Shown here in pieces: positions 37,472 through 50,763 of a DNA stretch of 64,000 bases; the first letter of the stretch is position 1; every line of letters begins with the position of its first letter. Made by a program: the position numbers and the translations under genes. This DNA is from Nemopilema nomurai. Its lineage: Eukaryota; Cnidaria; Scyphozoa; Rhizostomeae; Rhizostomatidae. The notes below the pieces were generated by a model. That model did no database searches, was not told where the DNA came from, and saw only the letters and a list, made by a program, of their open reading frames with translations. The stretch lies in NCBI GenBank assembly GCA_003864495.1, contig ML133401.1, positions 3,215,189-3,279,188 on the forward strand. The letters run 5' to 3'.

Positions 37472-38773
37472 TATAAAGTTGTTGTAATTAGGGAGCATTT
37501 ACAACGAACAATCATATTTATATATCTGCTATGAAATGCATTTATCTTTTTGCGTAATCATATCACGACCCCTGTTTTCAACTATATAATTTTTAACGAA
37601 ATAATTTGTAAAAGATTGGGTTGGGTTTTGTTGAATAATAGCTAGCCACATTTGTATCATAACGAATTCTGGAAACATCACTTTGTCAGGATGAGCTTTT
37701 AGATCAGGAGATTTTGTATTAAAAGGTTTAGATATAAATTGTGGGTGAGGGGATGTTGTTAATAAGTTGGGTTGGGAAAGCCGTTGGGCGCCAAATTGGA
37801 AGGATAGAGGCCAGAGTCTGCTAGTTGTTATGGACCGAAAAATTTGTGCCGTATTTTATAAATTATATTCTAACTTTGTTGTAGATTCGTTTTCTTTAGT
37901 TATTCAGTTGTTATTTACAGAGCACTAAACATGGATTTTTGTCAATCTAGGTAATGCAAATGTAGACTTTACCATTAGAGTTACCTTTTATCAGAATTAT
38001 TTTCGATCATCATTTTATCAACCGCAGCTTGCGATGTTCCCCGGGAATTATGCCAACTCCAACCATAGATTTTAAAAAAATATCGTACCCGCTAAAATTA
38101 AACCCGGTAAAAGGCTACAACAAAGCTGCTTTGAAAATCTGTTCCAGCTCCTCATTATGTTATTATGTACAGTCTTTTGTCTATATACCAGTACGATCTT
38201 TCTTTTCTGACAGGCTTTGAATCCATGCCTCTTAAACCAGAATGTTCTTTTTCTACGCAGTCATTTTATCTGTAAATCTCTGACTTCATAGGACCCTAGT
38301 ATTAGTTGCAGTTTTTAGATTCAAGTGAAATCTGTCCCTAATGCCACTCACAAAAGTACGAAACTATGAGAACTTCCCCAAGATACGTGTCTCATTGATG
38401 ACAGGAGTCCGTCGAATGACGTAGTGAATGACGTAACAATGACGCCTTCATAAACAAAAGTACAATTAGTACACAAGACTGCTTTTTAATTTATAATGTC
38501 TAACATCTCTTTGCCTTAACTTTATTGTAGTTCTTAGGATGACTTGTAATTGTAATTAATGATTTTTACTGTTCAAATTTTTGCATTTAATCATCAAAAT
38601 TAAAAGATGATCTTTCCAAACATAACAGCGCTTCCTCCAAATCGATTCCAGTAAAATAGATGATCAAAATTTTTGGTCAACAATGCTTACCACCATTTTA
38701 ACATAAAATCCTCATGCGAACAGTTTTATCAGTGCACAACAAAAGCTATACCTTGATGCTTCAGATCCAAACT

Positions 38774-39060
38774 TTAAAGTTGTTTAGGAACTTGAAAAAT
38801 CGATCATTTTCGTTATCAAAAACCAAGGCTAAAGCCTTAGGAAGATGGCTACAATTTAATGAAGACTTTTTCAAGTAAAATCTGCTTGGAACCAGATGAT
38901 GCATAGAAGGGACACCCAGAAAACATGACTGGATTTTTAAGGTACCAATTATAAAGTCTTTTAGAAACTTGGGAGACCAATGGTATCCTTTACAAAAATG
39001 TAAGGCTATAGCCTTAGGAAAATGGTCACATTTTCGCCAAACTTTTTCTATCACAATTTT
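38774..39060. repeat. Two-copy diverged direct repeat, about 178 bp
   Basis: AGGCTAAAGCCTTAGGAAGA and its counterpart AGGCTATAGCCTTAGGAAAA, with matching flanks (TTTAGGAACTTG and TTTAGAAACTTG upstream), lie about 178 bases apart. The - strand is open across both copies (38761-39054), giving two related peptides with HFPKAIAL and HLPKALAL. No known protein was recognised. Confidence 0.5.
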
Positions 39061-40628
39061 GCTCTAAAACAGTCGATGCATAACGCTTTAGGTTTTGCAA
39101 AATGGCACTCTTTGGGCGAAAAGTTTATAACCTGGAATCGACTTATAAACTCTAAGAGCATATTGTTTCATCTAGAAAACATGTCCGGGTACTTCAGTTG
39201 ATGAGGTTTGTTTATTGATCTGTTATTTCTGTGTGGAAATATCACATCTATTTCTGTTCTGTTCAGTTTTTAAGGAAAAGCTGTATAGAAGAAGTCTTAC
39301 ATTCGCAAAGATTAAAACTGCAATTTCGGTTGTCTAGAGAGGTTTAAATCATTTTGTGCATTAGAGTGGGAGACTAAAGATTTAAAAGACAGTAGTTTGG
39401 GTGAACAATTTCGACGAAAGTTCCACTTCCAGATAGTTTAAACATTCAAACGTTCAAATTATCAATGCAGTTTTCTGAGGGCACATTTTTGAAAGAGAAA
39501 GCAGACGTCTTCGCTAGGTCATTGGTGTGGTTAAGATATTTTTCATACAAAAATGTTACTTTCGACAGTTCATGAATTTTCAAAATTCTGGCTCTACAAT
39601 TGTCGGGTTATGTCTGACCTTGACAAAGTTAACATTCTTGTGGGCTGGATATATGATCATTTAAGTGCTTAAATTACTTAACTTGGTAGATCGACAGTTA
39701 ATTAGTTTTCTTCTTTCAAGAATCTCTTGCACAGAGTGTGGTCAACTAGACCTTGGCAAACGTGCATGACCCCTGCGTTCTGTTTTTCCATGAGGAAGAG
39801 AAAGTGGCCTAGGCAGCTGAAAGTCGATGGAGTCCATTGATGAACCAGGCGAGGAAGAAAGAGTATTGTCGCCTATCGAGAGAATTCGCAACACCCACTG
39901 CATTTGGTGAATTTCGATGCGGTGATTACGAATATCAATGTCATACGGGAAAATTCTCTCTTTTTCACTTCCAAACCTTTTCGCCCAAATTTGAGTGTTG
40001 GACAAAAGTTTGTAAATGAATATATTTTTATCATTTTCGATGCTCTGATTTTAAATTTTTTTTACAAAGGTAAATTTAGTATCAGGAAGCCTGTTTTTGG
40101 TGGTACTTTCTAAAATATCAAACATTAATTTTACTACTCAGTTGTTCGGAGAAGAGAAGCTTGCAATGAAGAGAGGGTTTTATCAAACCAAGACTGTGTT
40201 CGATTTACACCCAAGGAGACAGAAAAATGCACCGCGTTTGTTAATATGCCGATAAATGCCAAACTATCATTCTAAAACATATTATTTTTAACAACCTCTT
40301 AAAAAATCCCGAATATCAAAATTGAAATATAAAAATCCGATGCTCGACTTTATATGTGAAAATATCACTTCACAACTGGACGAAATTTAAAGCAAAGGTG
40401 CTTTCTAACTACAAAAATGTTCTTTACACTTAAATAACTACAAACCATCGCCTTTGAACTGCAACGTCTTCCGAATGAACTCACGAAAGCTGGAAACCAA
40501 TGGTCGTTTCCCTTTATAGCTACTTTAAGCTGTCGCCTAATGGTTATCTTTCAACCATTAAAGCTGGGTTTGGAGATGAAGCTTTCCCCGACGCTGAAGC
40601 AAACTCCTTGACAGCCATGACTCAGAAG

Positions 40629-40794
40629 CCAATGAAATCAGAGCGAGGCAACGACGCAGCTGCCAATCAGCAATCTCAGAACGCGTTCGTTCTTCTACAT
40701 GACGATTGAATGAGCTAGGAAAATTGTGACGAACAGCGCCAAAACTGTCTTGTTACAAACGGGCGGGAGGACTCTGGAGCTATGCTGCTATATA
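40629..40794 (+). promoter_or_regulatory. Promoter-like array: two CCAAT boxes, GC box, TATA
   Basis: On the + strand, in the classical order: CCAAT at 40629-40633 and 40663-40667, GGGCGG at 40761-40766 and TATATA at 40789-40794. The stretch is also less AT-rich than its surroundings. No known gene starts downstream; the only candidate is the short ORF at 40921. Confidence 0.3.
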
Positions 40795-40920
40795 CTGCTC
40801 TCTTAATGAAGATGAATAAATAATACACTTGTTAATAAAGTGATAAAATACAACAAGCAACAAAAATAACAATCTCTATCGTATAAAAACGGTGTGGTTA
40901 AAACTTTACAATACAAAAGG

Positions 40921-41118
40921 ATGCTTACATGTGGAGTGGTGCAAAGCCATGAGTTGGGCACATCGCGAAAGGCACGTGCCAAAAGGAAGGCTAGACTTGC
41001 TGCTATACGACTTAACTCAAGCCTTTACCCCGTTTTGAAACCGAAAGAAGAGAATGGTTACAGCCATACAAGAGGCTATTTAGGCCAAATTTTGTTGCAA
41101 ATGCTTCCAGCCTTGTAG
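40921..41118 (+). CDS. Short basic ORF, 65 residues, unrecognised
   Basis: ATG with A at -3, about 125 bases after the TATA-like element at 40789. The peptide has a strongly basic segment (TSRKARAKRKARLAAIR) and no membrane helix or known motif. Two tiny upstream ORFs lie between the TATA and this start. It may be a lineage-specific small protein or a chance ORF behind a chance promoter. Confidence 0.2.
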   Translation: MLTCGVVQSHELGTSRKARAKRKARLAAIRLNSSLYPVLKPKEENGYSHTRGYLGQILLQMLPAL

Positions 41119-42315
41119 ACTGGTGAGCTAATCGTGATGAAATTCACAGGGATTTATTATCCCGCACATCGAACGCGGGTCAATTGGACGCCAACAAATG
41201 ACTACAAACAATTATATGCATTTTCAAATTCTTTAGCTTATTAACAGTGATTTCTTTTTGTTCAAAAATTTGTACTGGTCACGAAATTATGGAATGCCAA
41301 AACCTTTGCCTTATTTCAACACCAGTACCCCAAGAGGCATGGAAATAAAAGTGACTGGCTTTGCAACTTTGTCAACAAATAACGTATCAACATTAGAAAT
41401 ATAATTTTGGCGAGTTATTTCATTTTTAAAGCATCTGTAGCAAACATGAACTCTCTTCGCTAGTTATCTCCATTCGCTGCGTGTCCTGTGTCTGACTGTT
41501 CCTTCCTACCATTTTCGATTACAAAGCACTTTCTTTACGGAAAATTTTTCCTACGTCACGAAAGTTCCCATTGTCCCCAGGCTACAAAGAGAAGACAAGG
41601 TCATAAGGAAGTGCCATTGTGTTCGGAGCGGCATTATCAGAACGGCTATAGACTCAACATCAGTCGGGCGACAATCGTGACCTTCAAAGGATGAATGAAC
41701 TTCTCCGATTGCGGTGGAAAGAATTGCGGTCTACCTAACGAGCCTTACGAGATTACGGCAACAGGAAGGGGATTGTATTTCTTGCAACACTGAAAGGCCT
41801 CAAACCAAATGCCAACAAAGACTGTTACAAGATTGATGCTTTGTGGAGGATTATTGCTTTAAATGGCGAAAATTCCTCTCCAACGCGATTTATATCCGGT
41901 TTTAAAGCATTTCAGTTGTCAAACGACTTTAAACTTAAATTTATTCTTGCCAATGATGTCAGACGGTTGAAAGCCCTGAATTTAGTGTGGCCAGCGATGC
42001 TTACATCGTCGAAATAATATGACCCAAAAAAACCCAAAACTTGAGATCTTGTCAGCTCGCTAAATGGGACTAAAGCACGACAATTTCGTCACTCATAGCA
42101 AGAAAGGCCTAAAATCTTATTTTGACGCATTATGATTTGGGTTAACACCACCAAAACACTGGGTTTTCACATTACTGGGACATCAACCAACTTGTATCCC
42201 AAACTGTCCGAAACGCCAAAAAGATGTAAAGGCTGAGTTTCCATGCAATGGTCATCAAGATGGGACTGTATCATTATGGGACAAGACTACATCTGATGGG
42301 ACAAGATGGGATAGT

Positions 42316-42321
42316 TTTATT
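42316..42321 (-). promoter_or_regulatory. YAP1: Possible YAP poly(A) signal
   Basis: AATAAA on the - strand, about 530 bases after the YAP stop codon. It is the first canonical hexamer I noticed downstream. Confidence 0.35.
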
Positions 42322-42851
42322 ACTTCAGTTCTTTTCACGTCAGATGCTCAGTTGTCAAATGAACTTTTGGATTGAAGGCTGAGTGCTAAATGCAATAAAT
42401 GGCATGACTGTATTGGTGAATCACCACAGTCAGCTAAAATTCCTGTGGTCAAGAATTGCAAGGCCTCTCACAAGCTAAGCATCCAAATACAAACTAAGCC
42501 TAATTGTCTTAGTACTTGAGGAAATTCTTTGTACAGTAATGTGGTGACATGACTCAGGGGTTTACAAAATGAGCCATTTTCGTCTTATGACCATTACGCA
42601 ACTCTAGGCAATATACATTCAACATGCCAATTTTCATCAGAAATGCCTAACAGCTCTGAAGCTACTCTTCAAGACTGTAAGAGCAATTCACTTGCAGCTT
42701 CACTCAGCAATTTGAGTTTCTCCCTGCATGTATCATCTTGTCTCTAGGCACACTATCCTCTACTACTCGGCTAAATGCTGACAACATGGTATGAAAAAAG
42801 AAATTGTGCTACATACTGACTGAGTTGTGATACATCTAGCAAGCTCAGAGC

Positions 42852-45732
42852 TTAGAGCCAAGTTAGAAACCCATCTTTGCCTTTGCTATTGGTGCCGGGG
42901 GAGAACATCATATCAACATCATTCAGAACTTCGGACTGGAGGTGTTCCAAACCAGTGCCAAAGTCTGTATCTGTTTCAAGTATGCCAAGGTCGACATTAG
43001 TCGCAGGCATCCTTTCCAAGAAATCTGGTAAATGTCCTGTATTAGTTTGATTCAGTTGGTTAAGATTCCCAGGATCTGATCTCCTAGTCAAAGAATCCTT
43101 CATCTGGTGCTGCTGGGGGATGTTGCCCTCCATGTCCACATCGTCTACACCAATGGTGTCAGTGTCTGCTTGAGGTGGGGACAAAAATGACCCCATGCCG
43201 TCCAGACCAGAATCTGCTGACCCAACTCGCTTGTGCTGAACATTTCCAAAGCCTGATGAATTGACAAACTTTTGGTCACAGAGACTATTAATTAAAGGTG
43301 CTCCACTGGCTGCTGGATCGGCCTGACTTGTCATTTGTCTTTGGATCAGCATCTCCTGGTGGTAAATTTGCTGCTGTCGCTGTCTCAACTTTTCCTTTTC
43401 CAGCTGGAGATACCGTAGATTTACTTGTTCCTGTGTCTTACTTGGCTGGCCCTGTATGAAGCTGTTGCTTCCTTGGTTACGATTTAATCTTGGATCATAC
43501 CATGTTGTTGTTTGAGTTAAATGGTTTATGTAATAAACCTCACCTTCAGGGGTAACACCTTGCTCCCATCCTTCAGGAAGCTGGCTTAGTGTTTGGTTGG
43601 CATTTAATGTAGCCAGTGACTGGCTTTTTAGTCTGGGATGTGTCCATGATGTGTTTCTTTCAACATGGCTACAAAAGCAAATGGCAAAAATATAAAAATA
43701 AGTTGTAAATGTTGAATCTCTTTTTGTTACATTTTCAACAAAATCAAAATAGGGATGATTTTTTCACATTTCCTTTCTATGTACTCATACACTGTTTAAA
43801 ACTAAACAAAATAGGAACAAACTTGTCTCTTACTTATAATGCAACAAATAATGTTTAATTTCAACATGCCTACTTTCTAAGGTAGAGCATATTATAGAGA
43901 AGAGAAATGCCCAACATACATCATGTTTTATTTCTAGTACACTTGCACCTTTCATTTTGCATTTCTTGTTGCTTAATCAAAGCAGGAATACTTTTTGTGC
44001 AATGTTTCCATGATATTTACTTTTTCAATTCACCTTTGACTTTAATAACATATTATAAACACTCATCATAAATAAAAATTTAATGCTCATTTTACATAAC
44101 CAAATTATATTTCCAAATGTCCCATACCACTTTTCACCAACCAAAAAGGCAATTATTAACTAAGAGTATTGAAAGCTAAGTTCTCAGTGGAAATGGATAT
44201 GGGAGTATAGTTCAGGATGTCATTGCAAATAATGTCAAATAAACACATTTTGTGATATTCAAAGAAAAAAATCAGTACAAATGTAATTTTCCCAGCTAAA
44301 AGATGTCCCACAGGATGTTGTGAAGATAATACCTTAACAGTATGCCAAAATTTGAAAATGTTTTTTCAAAACTGAATTATCTCAAATTGTCAACCATGTT
44401 GAAAGCGCTGATATTTAAAAAAACAAGTTCTGGAGTAACTGACAATTTTATCAGAAGCACCTTAGAATATCTGAAGTATAATGACTCTGTTGCAATTTCT
44501 TTATTGTTGAAATTAGAAAACCATTAGCAAAGGTATTTTAGAAGACCACCTCAAAGAAATAATTTAACCACAAATTAAATTATCACCCCATTGCACACTG
44601 TGATGATTAACCAAAAAAATGCAATTCTGTTACTGTCCAATTCTCTCGATGTTCGTGTAAGTTGGCGTGCATATCATAACTATTAAAATATCATGACATC
44701 TTCGCAATAAAAAGGAAGTTGGCTTATGTCCCTAAAAATGCCCAAAGTAAACGCTTTTCAAAATGTGCTTTCAAAGACATGTTGTGCTATGATATTGCCC
44801 GACAATCACTTGATTGCAACAATGTCCGTTAAATCACCTTTTGGTAAACTCATTGTACAATCGTTCGTCTTCATTTTTTGTCAACAAAAATTCTCCAGCA
44901 GGCTGCTCTGGAACACTGAAAACAACGACTTCTTTATGCCAATTTTGGATAAACGATCAATTATAAGAACATGAATAATTATGAAACACACGAATGATTC
45001 CACAAACCCATTATACAAATCCTTTATTACATAGACAGTAGACTGTGTCGGGATCACCCCCTCCTAAACTTCAACTTCTGTCATAGCCACAGGCTGATCC
45101 CGTGAACAAATTTTCAACTGATTTAAAAACTTCGTAGTTTAAAACAGCGACTAAAGACCCCGAGCTTGGCGAATCAACTTTGGCTGATTGAGGTTGGGTT
45201 AGGCCATATGCGTTGTCATCATTCAATGACAGCGCGCGAAAAGTCACGTCAACCTGGCCTGAAGTTATGAATTATTTAGTACATTGACAGAATAAACTCA
45301 CTTGACGTAGTATTTTTGTCCGGTCGCCGTTGTTCTTGCCTCCCAACCAGGTGGCAAGTTGTCGTTTTCGAGCGCATCATATGACTGGGTCCTTTGATGA
45401 GCCGGAGATAACCTTTGCGGATTTTGTTGTTGGTGATGAACTAAGAGGCCTAGAGAAGCAGGCGAGGAATGGGCTCTCGAGTGGTAGACTCCCGACCCCA
45501 TTTCATTCGGATCCTTGGCCCCATCACCACCAGGTCGATTGGCAAACGGTCCATGCGGCTGGACAGGCTGTTTGAAGAACGATGGAGGTAGTTTTCTCAA
45601 ACGCATCGGTATAGAAGGCGACGGCTGATTCAGAATCGCTGGATTGAAAAGGTTCTCCAGATCACTCTCCGAGTCTTCTCTAACGTGAACGACGGAGTTT
45701 CCTTTTCTCTGAGACTGGGCGATGGCATCCAT
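42852..45732 (-). CDS. YAP1: YAP/Yorkie, Hippo pathway co-activator
   Basis: Two exons, 45732-45302 and 43668-42852, join in phase to 415 residues. The intron (1,633 bases) splits the first WW domain. The N-terminal TEAD-binding region is REDSESDLENLF plus MRLRKLPPSFFKQP, with the serine equivalent to human S94. LATS sites (HxRxxS) lie at 84-89 (HSRAHS, the S127 equivalent), 112-117 (HQRTQS) and 289-294 (HKRVGS). WW1 is 126-156 and WW2 174-204. A Gln-rich coiled coil covers about 224-255, followed by DSGLDGMGS (degron region) and PDFLERMPATNVDLG. The PDZ ligand FLTWL ends the protein. All hallmark motifs are intact, so this is a functional co-activator that drives TEAD targets when not phosphorylated by LATS. 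Confidence 0.97.
43669..45301 (-). other. YAP1: YAP intron
   Basis: GT-AG intron (GTGAGT donor, TTTTGTAG acceptor), phase 2, between Val143 and Asn144 within WW1. AT-rich; no repeat or gene recognised in it. Confidence 0.9.
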
Positions 45733-48700
45733 TTCTGCTTTGGAGTTACACCGTTAGCATGAGCATTTGTCATAAATCGGTTATGAGGGACAGTCTTCAC
45801 TTTCCAACCAGATTCAGTGTGTAATGGATTTTAATGGCTCCGCAGTGTGATGGGCTCTTGGCGATTGTTTTGCTTTGCGCAACTCGATCTCTCCTCGGGC
45901 GTGACGTCACCCATGGCAAATGAAAGGGGACACTCCTGGCAACAGAGGAACGAAGCACATTTCCGGTCGCATTAACCATCACTCACGTGGGAGTGAGGGA
46001 CAGAAGGATTGCACCAGCACTGCACGAAGTCAGACAAAAAGTCACCTAGGAGAGACATGCTGCAATTCTCGCCCGCTTCATGTCGTAAACTTTCACACTT
46101 ACCTAATTATTTATAGCAGCCGAGAAATCAAGTTTTCGATGCTCCTGGAATTCTCGTAGCTTGTAAAGTTTTAATTTCATTAACTAAAGCAATTAGCTTC
46201 CTTTGTTACAACTGCTTTCAGATTTAATGGAGAAAAAGGCCTTGGAAATAAAGACAACGAGAGTTATTAAATTACTTTCCGCTATGAAGTGCTTTTTTCC
46301 AAGAAATATAAGCTCCATTTGAATACGCTCTTTTTGTTTGCAACTAAAATAGGTTTAGAGAGTCAAATAGAGCTGCAAGATAGTTAAGAATTCTTCTCTG
46401 TTTGCAAAGCTAAAATTTGCATCCGTGAAAAAGCTTATTCTTTCACCTTCTTACAAATAATTTTATAATTTATTTTGATTGTCCATTGCTCGCTCTTCGT
46501 TTCAAGTTTCTAGCAAAATGTGTCTGACCTTAAAAACTTGAGGTGAAAAAGGCAATTTTTCTAAGTATTTTTGGGCTACTGAAAATGATCGTTCTTCACA
46601 AACGTTTCCCACTCACAAATTCCACAGCGTATAAACTCTAAAAATCTCTCCCAGTCCCAGCACGATTTGAAAGTGTAAGTAAGAGGATGTCAAAGCAGTT
46701 TTAGTATTCAAAATCTACGTTCAGATTGCTGGAATCAGAAGATGATAAGCAGATCGGTGGAAGTAGATTTAAAGATAAGTTGTTGACTTTATAACATAAC
46801 AAGTTAAAAAAATGCATGAAATAACGCTTTTCTGAAAGAAATCCAAAAGATCCAGGTCATTAATTTTTTCACTACGAGTCATAAGACAGTTTATCTCATG
46901 AGCTGTACTCCCTCTAAATAAAACCACATAAAATGTTGTTATAAAACCAGGTTAAGGAATATAAAACCACATAAAATGTTGCTAACAGAACATGTTATTA
47001 GGGAAACAAGTCAAAATTTACTTAAAAGAGCTTCAAGCGAAAACATGCGTTGCAATAGTTTCGTTATGGTGCTAAAAGGAATTGCAACTTACAATTTACT
47101 TGCCACATTAAACTCAACCTAGCTCTACAAGTATACAGAAACATGAAAATAAAGGAAAGAAGAAATTGGGTGGGGGGCAAGAATGTCTGACTTTCTTCTA
47201 GATAACTGCAGAATCAGCTTAAAGAGAGAATATTATGAGAACTGAATGAGAGAAATTACTTGTTTCTTACTTTTCCTAAGTAACAAGCAATATTGATACA
47301 GAGCGAATAATAAATGTCTCATAGGATGAGGCATCCACGCTCATTTTTATGAAGACTTATTTATCCGAAAAGAATTAATGAATAGAATAAAAAGGAGTTA
47401 AAGGGTAATTTGTTTGGGAGCTTTACGTGTTTATAGCCGTGACCTGTCACAAAAACAATTCAAAAAACTCTTTATGCATTTACTCTCTAATGCATTTAGA
47501 ATCAAGGCCAATAAACGTTTGGACAAAAGGGAATTTATGTGCACTGAACTTCTAAAAGAAATTTTTTTCAATAGCTGTATTGTCATGAAGCCTTCAGGTT
47601 CAATATTTATTATTTATTGAATGAATACCATCTTTTGAGATGTGTACTCCTTTATTTGATATCGGCTTCTATTGGGATGCAATAGTTGACAACGTAAGTC
47701 CCCGATGACACCAACAAAGTGGATTGGGACAAACTTTTGTGCCAGAAATAATAAAAAAAGAAAGCGTTTAATTTGTAAAAAATTGTGGGACGTGGTCCTC
47801 CCCGGCCCCCGTCATCGGACACCCTGCAAAAGTCCCCAACACTCTTGAACAAGCCCCCAGCAGAAAGAGATCTTGCATCTACTAGTCTTTCTGCTCCATT
47901 GAGTGTCTTTAGGTGATTTTATTCGATGCAATTTTAGCAAAATTAAGAAAAAACTCCGAAAATACAATGTTCCTTTATTACATCAAGTGCTACGATGAGA
48001 TTTTACTGAGAATTGAAAGCTTAGAGAGTTTACAACTCTTGTAGCTTTCGGAATTGAAGTTGACTCGCCAACCTTTAGAAACGAGAACAAGACAAGGCGA
48101 CACTTCTAATTCCTTTTAATCAACAAGACGAATTTTTCAGATCAAGCTCCTAAAATCCTCAAGCTTGGCTAAAAATGTCGGATTTGGCAGGCCTTGCAGA
48201 TGTCTTCTTCGTTTTGAGGGCCTTCGAAATCCGCCCCACAGACAAAACAGCGTGATTGAAGCCATTGGCAAAAATATGATGGAATTAAATATCAGGGATA
48301 AATTTCCCAGCAAACTGGAGACCTATACAATGATGGCCTACACATTTTTTAAAAATTGTTGGAAACGTTCTCTCCAGACAAAGTCAGACCCAGGAGGAAG
48401 GTTTTACGAATTCTTCTTCAAAAAATCAGGTGCTTTCTGACACCTTTTGAATACTTTAGAGCACTACTTAGGGAAAGCTGGAAATTATGAATTCGCTTCT
48501 TTATTGAGTGGTTTCTCTTCATGTAAGAAGCCTGCCCGAAAAGATTCTAATAATAAAGAAACGACTGATTGGCTATTTAAACGTTAAACATATTTATGAA
48601 AATACTCGGTGCTAATCAAACAACGTATCCTGCAATATCAATAAATTTTCTAGCAAGTCAAAAAATGTTTCCTACCATAGAGTCTAACTTCTGTTTGAAG

Positions 48701-50763
48701 AGAAAATCTACCGCATCGTTTATAACATTATACGCATATCCAAGCCAATAGCCACATAAACCATATCCATCTAGATTTTGCCACAAAACCACCAGTTTTC
48801 GTCACCACATGACCATGCAGTTGATACGCTTTTTATTGTTTGCCCCAGGGAAAAAAGATTTTCCAAATGAGCAAGCTCTTCAGCGTTGGCACAAAGTTGG
48901 AGCCGATGTTGGAACATGGTTAAAAGAAGAGAACTCTATTAACTATGATTAGAAGCAATTAGTCAAAATGTTTCCAGACTTGGGGAATGGTTATTGACAA
49001 TCCGCAGGCCACGCTTCACATTTGCTTTTTTTGTTCCGTTGACAATAGCATACTCGGTTGGCCTAAGAGCTCCCTTTTTCAACGCAATTCAAAAATGTCG
49101 AAAACGATTTGAGAAAGGACATGCGATAGCCGCATGCCAACAGCAAATTCATGATTTGCCCTAAATAAACACATTTCGGCCATTGCCAGCGCTTTGATGG
49201 TTCGGCTGTCAAATCTCCTAAGTGAGAACGAAGCCACTGAATCTAAAAAAAACCTACCCATTAATCGAATACAAGTTTCTTTAGGCGCAATGGAGGAGTG
49301 AACCATTCTCGACCAAAACAAACACTTAGTAAAGGAAGATGTCAATAATTTGGGGTTGCGCTGTATTTCTTTTGGGGCGTTAAAAATACAGATTGTCCTA
49401 TGTATACGGAAAACGCGGATTTTGTTCTGGGGACTGGGTCCAACAGCTCAACGCTACCCGCTTTCGCCATCGTTTCCACTGCGCTCTGAGCTTTCAGAGA
49501 AACCTGCTTTCAAATCTAGAGAAAGTTCTCAAATTGACGTGTTTCCAAACTCTCAGAAGCTCACAGATTGATATATTTTCTGAGTTGTGCGTTTCTTGCA
49601 AAAACCGCCGTTGAAGTGCGTTTTTAAACTTCCATTTCATGTCGCAGCAGCGTCGCCCCGAGGCGCAAACCGACATGTTTTGACTCGTCGCAAAGACAGA
49701 TGAAGTAACGTGCCTCAGCGGCGTTTGCGTGGAGCGCCGCACTAGCCAAGCTTAGGCCAATCATCGCGATTGTGGAAGGCGGCATTCTTTGGCGATGCAC
49801 ACAAGCGTAAGTGGTTCGCTTGACACAATTTTCATACTTAATTATAAACCTTAAATGCATTGTCTGCCTTAATCTTCCTATTTAGACACCAAATCGGGGC
49901 AAAGAGTAAATACTCGCTAAGTTGGCTTATTATGGAATACATGTTCCGGAGAAACACTATGTAAATACAATAAACAAACCACGGCGGCGGTTTGTCTGAA
50001 AGACATGCAAATGAGGCAGCTCTTGATGGTAGAGAGGCGGAAGGCATATGTATGTTCGCGCATGAAGTTCTATTTGACTTTCTAATGGTCTCTCCCAGAC
50101 GACAGGCATGGGGCAAGCTTGCAAAACATTCAGAGAAACTGATGGTGACATCATCAAGCATTTCAAAAATACGCAGTCGGCAAAGAGGCTGTTGCCTCGA
50201 GATCAAAAGGAGGCCAGGATACTACCAATTTGAGTAACCTCCTCCAAGGCGCTTCCTATACCCTTGATCAAATCTGGTGCTGTATCGCTTAAGGCTTATT
50301 AACGTCGTTAAGAAAATCATCAAGAATATAAAGAATGACACTTAAAATAAAGTGAACACTGGAGCATTCTTGATGGCATCTCAGACATTACTGGATATAT
50401 ATCGATCATACCAAAGTTACAGTGAAATTTTTTAATCTTATACACCATGAAGAATACAGACAATATACAAACTTCGAATATCCCCAACGCAAGTACTCAG
50501 TAAGCATCAGCTAAAACGGTTTGATTATTGGGGGTATTCGCTGTCTTAATCGTGCATCCAATATTTTACGACTCTGCAGCCAATTTAAGACTAGTGCAAC
50601 AGGGACAGAACAGAGGCTGAAGGATTGTCCCCAGACACACATCTGTTCACTTAGGCAATGCTTACCCTGTCTATTGCATTCGACTTCCACAATCGGTCCA
50701 GAGCAATTTGTGCTTAAACTGGACGATGCTAGGCGCTAGTGGACAGTGTTTGGAAACAATTTC
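45733..50763. other. Intergenic region between YAP and BRCC3
   Basis: The first 400 bases after the YAP start are relatively GC-rich and probably hold the YAP promoter and 5' UTR. Further on are a short direct repeat of ATAAAACCACATAAAATGTTG (46918-46980) and a C-rich patch near 47800 that could be a decayed transposon end. A GC-rich stretch (49620-49800) is open on the - strand but matches nothing I know. No gene can be supported. Confidence 0.45.

Larger units (their letters stand above)
37472..42851. other. Intergenic region between PIX and YAP (tail to tail)
   Basis: Contains the 3' UTRs of both genes. For PIX only an ATTAAA near 37718 is visible. For YAP an AATAAA reads on the - strand at 42321-42316. 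A two-copy diverged repeat lies at 38774-39060, and a promoter-like array with a short ORF lies at 40629-41118. The remainder shows no gene I can support. Confidence 0.5.

Noticed and set aside
49624..49860. A GC-rich minus-strand ORF with an Ala/Leu-rich helix-like segment.
   Set aside because: No homology, no promoter or splice context, and overlapping open frames on both strands point to base composition rather than coding.
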